This document shows, one piece after another, positions 5,690 through 6,595 of a DNA stretch of 6,595 nucleotides. The stretch lies in assembly GCA_021816565.1 (NCBI GenBank), contig JAKAXN010000255.1:1-6595 (forward strand), read 5' to 3'. The position numbers were made by a program, and so were the translations under genes. The notes under the pieces were generated by a model. It was not told the origin of the DNA and made no database searches. It worked only from the letters and a program-made list of their open reading frames with translations. Within the stretch, counting starts at the first letter, position 1. Every line of letters begins with the position of its first letter. The DNA comes from Actinomycetes bacterium. GTDB lineage: Bacteria; Actinomycetota; Acidimicrobiia; Acidimicrobiales; Palsa-688.

Positions 5690-6595
5690 GTGACCACCCC
5701 TGCCGACCCTCCGATATTGGCGCCCGGCCGCGGTCGGCTGTCTCGGGCGTGGCCGGCGACAAAGGTGGTTGTGGCCCTGGCGGCGGTCGGGGTGGCGGCC
5801 TGGGCCATCTCGGGCAAGACCGACGAGCTTCGGGGCGTGACCGGGTACCTGGACCAGCTGCACTGGTGGTGGGTGGCGGTGGCGGTGGTCGCCGAGGCCG
5901 CCTGCTACCTGGCCATGAGCCAGCTCCAGCGGCGCCTGCTGCGGGCGGGCGGGGTCCGCATCCCGGTGCCGCAGATGTTCGGCATCACCATGGCCGGATC
6001 CGCCATCCAGAGCTCCTTCCCGGGCGGCAGCGTGGTGTACCTGGCGTACCTGTTCCGCCAGTTCCGCCGGTGGGGGGCCGACGACCTCCTGGCCACCTGG
6101 GTGATCCTGGCGTTCAACGTGGTGACCTTCAGCGCCCTGGCCGCCATCTCGGCGGTGGGCCTGGCCCTGGCCGCGTCCACCGGCAGCGCCTACGACCTGG
6201 TCGAGGCCATCCTGGGCATCCTGCTCATCTCGCTGCTGTTCGTGGTGGCCGTGTCCGAGCGGCGCCGCCTGCTGCCCCACGTGGCCCGGGCGGTGAGGCT
6301 GTCCCAGCGGCTGTTCCACCGGCCCCACGCCGGCACCCCGGCCGACGAGGTCGTCTCCGGCTGGACCCGCGAGCTGGCTGCGGTGAGCCCGTCGGCCGGG
6401 GTGTGGGCCCGGGCCGCGGTGATGGGCCTGGCCAACTGGATGGCCGATCTGAGCTGCCTGGCCCTGTCGTTCATGGCGGTCGGCGTGGCCGTCCCGTGGA
6501 GGGGCCTCCTGCTGGCCTACGGCGCCGGCCAGCTGGCGTCCATCCTGCCGATCACCCCGGGCGGCCTGGGAGCCGTGGAGGGCTCGCTCACCGTG
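5690..6595 (+). CDS. LPG-synthase transmembrane-type protein (UPF0104/YbhN-AglD2 superfamily), 3' end beyond window
   Basis: The frame is open from GTG 5690 to the window edge: 302 residues, no stop reached. The protein is polytopic, with hydrophobic segments near residues 22-41, 58-76, 95-120, 133-162, 170-188, 238-268 and 272-290. Two conserved stretches identify the family: SSFPGGSVVYLAYLFRQF (about 108-125) and LPITPGGLGAVEG (286-298). The second is the highly conserved PGGLG-E signature. Relatives include the flippase domain of MprF, which moves lysyl-phosphatidylglycerol across the membrane. Many standalone members are of unknown function, so lipid or isoprenoid-carrier translocation is only a possible role. 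The start is not supported by a Shine-Dalgarno sequence. An ATG at 5671 is out of frame. The first 20 residues are polar and lead into helix 1, which fits the GTG. It is divergent from the CPBP gene. Confidence 0.85.
   Translation, partial: MTTPADPPILAPGRGRLSRAWPATKVVVALAAVGVAAWAISGKTDELRGVTGYLDQLHWWWVAVAVVAEAACYLAMSQLQRRLLRAGGVRIPVPQMFGITMAGSAIQSSFPGGSVVYLAYLFRQFRRWGADDLLATWVILAFNVVTFSALAAISAVGLALAASTGSAYDLVEAILGILLISLLFVVAVSERRRLLPHVARAVRLSQRLFHRPHAGTPADEVVSGWTRELAAVSPSAGVWARAAVMGLANWMADLSCLALSFMAVGVAVPWRGLLLAYGAGQLASILPITPGGLGAVEGSLTV

Noticed and set aside
4467..5762. Minus-strand open frame of 431 codons over the CPBP gene
   Set aside because: Different frame from the recognisable CPBP/DUF2510 protein, Arg/Pro/Gly-rich, no motifs.
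5606..6328. Upstream extension of the CPBP reading frame
   Set aside because: The frame stays open but is antisense to the LPG-synthase-type gene, and its Gln/His/Gly-rich translation is a shadow. The protein most plausibly begins at 5605.
1..6595. CRISPR array, tRNA, rRNA or insertion sequence
   Set aside because: No regularly spaced repeats, cloverleaf-like segments, rRNA strings or transposase-like proteins were seen on either strand.

Overview
The window is very G+C-rich. It carries two families typical of Actinomycetota: DUF6112, and a DUF2510 module at the end of a CPBP protein. The host is therefore most likely a high-GC actinobacterium. The class cannot be fixed from this window; Acidimicrobiia would fit but is a guess. 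Almost all of the DNA is coding, so most long open frames are GC-driven shadows of the six genes called here.

The left part (1-2295) is a tight minus-strand operon of conjugative type IV secretion genes. Transcription runs from a small two-helix DUF6112 protein (VirB2-like size and topology), to a VirB6/TrbL-like polytopic channel protein, to an SCO6880-family membrane protein that runs off the left edge. The first pair overlaps by 1 nt (TGATG) and the second by 8 nt, which suggests translational coupling. In this kind of cluster a VirB4-type ATPase usually follows SCO6880, so it is expected just beyond position 1.

A short AT-rich island (about 2308-2365, roughly 38% G+C by hand count) separates this operon from a divergent gene on the plus strand (2366-4465). 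That gene encodes a 699-residue MobF (TrwC/TraI) relaxase. Its relaxase domain looks intact, with an N-terminal tyrosine and an H-x-H-x-H metal triad. The helicase half keeps the outline of a TraI/RecD-like SF1 helicase, but motif I, motif II, motif III and the late K-A-Q-G motif all appear altered. The AT-rich island is the natural place for the divergent promoters and possibly for oriT.

The right part (4499-6595) looks like ordinary chromosomal cargo or flank. It holds a CPBP intramembrane protease-like protein with a C-terminal DUF2510 module (minus strand). Divergent from it is an LPG-synthase-type membrane protein (UPF0104 / YbhN-AglD2 superfamily) that runs off the right edge. The convergent 33-bp gap at 4466-4498 may be close to the edge of an integrated conjugative element, but no tRNA, integrase or att repeat is visible there. 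The most interesting points are the relaxase with a degenerate helicase and the candidate origin of transfer beside it.
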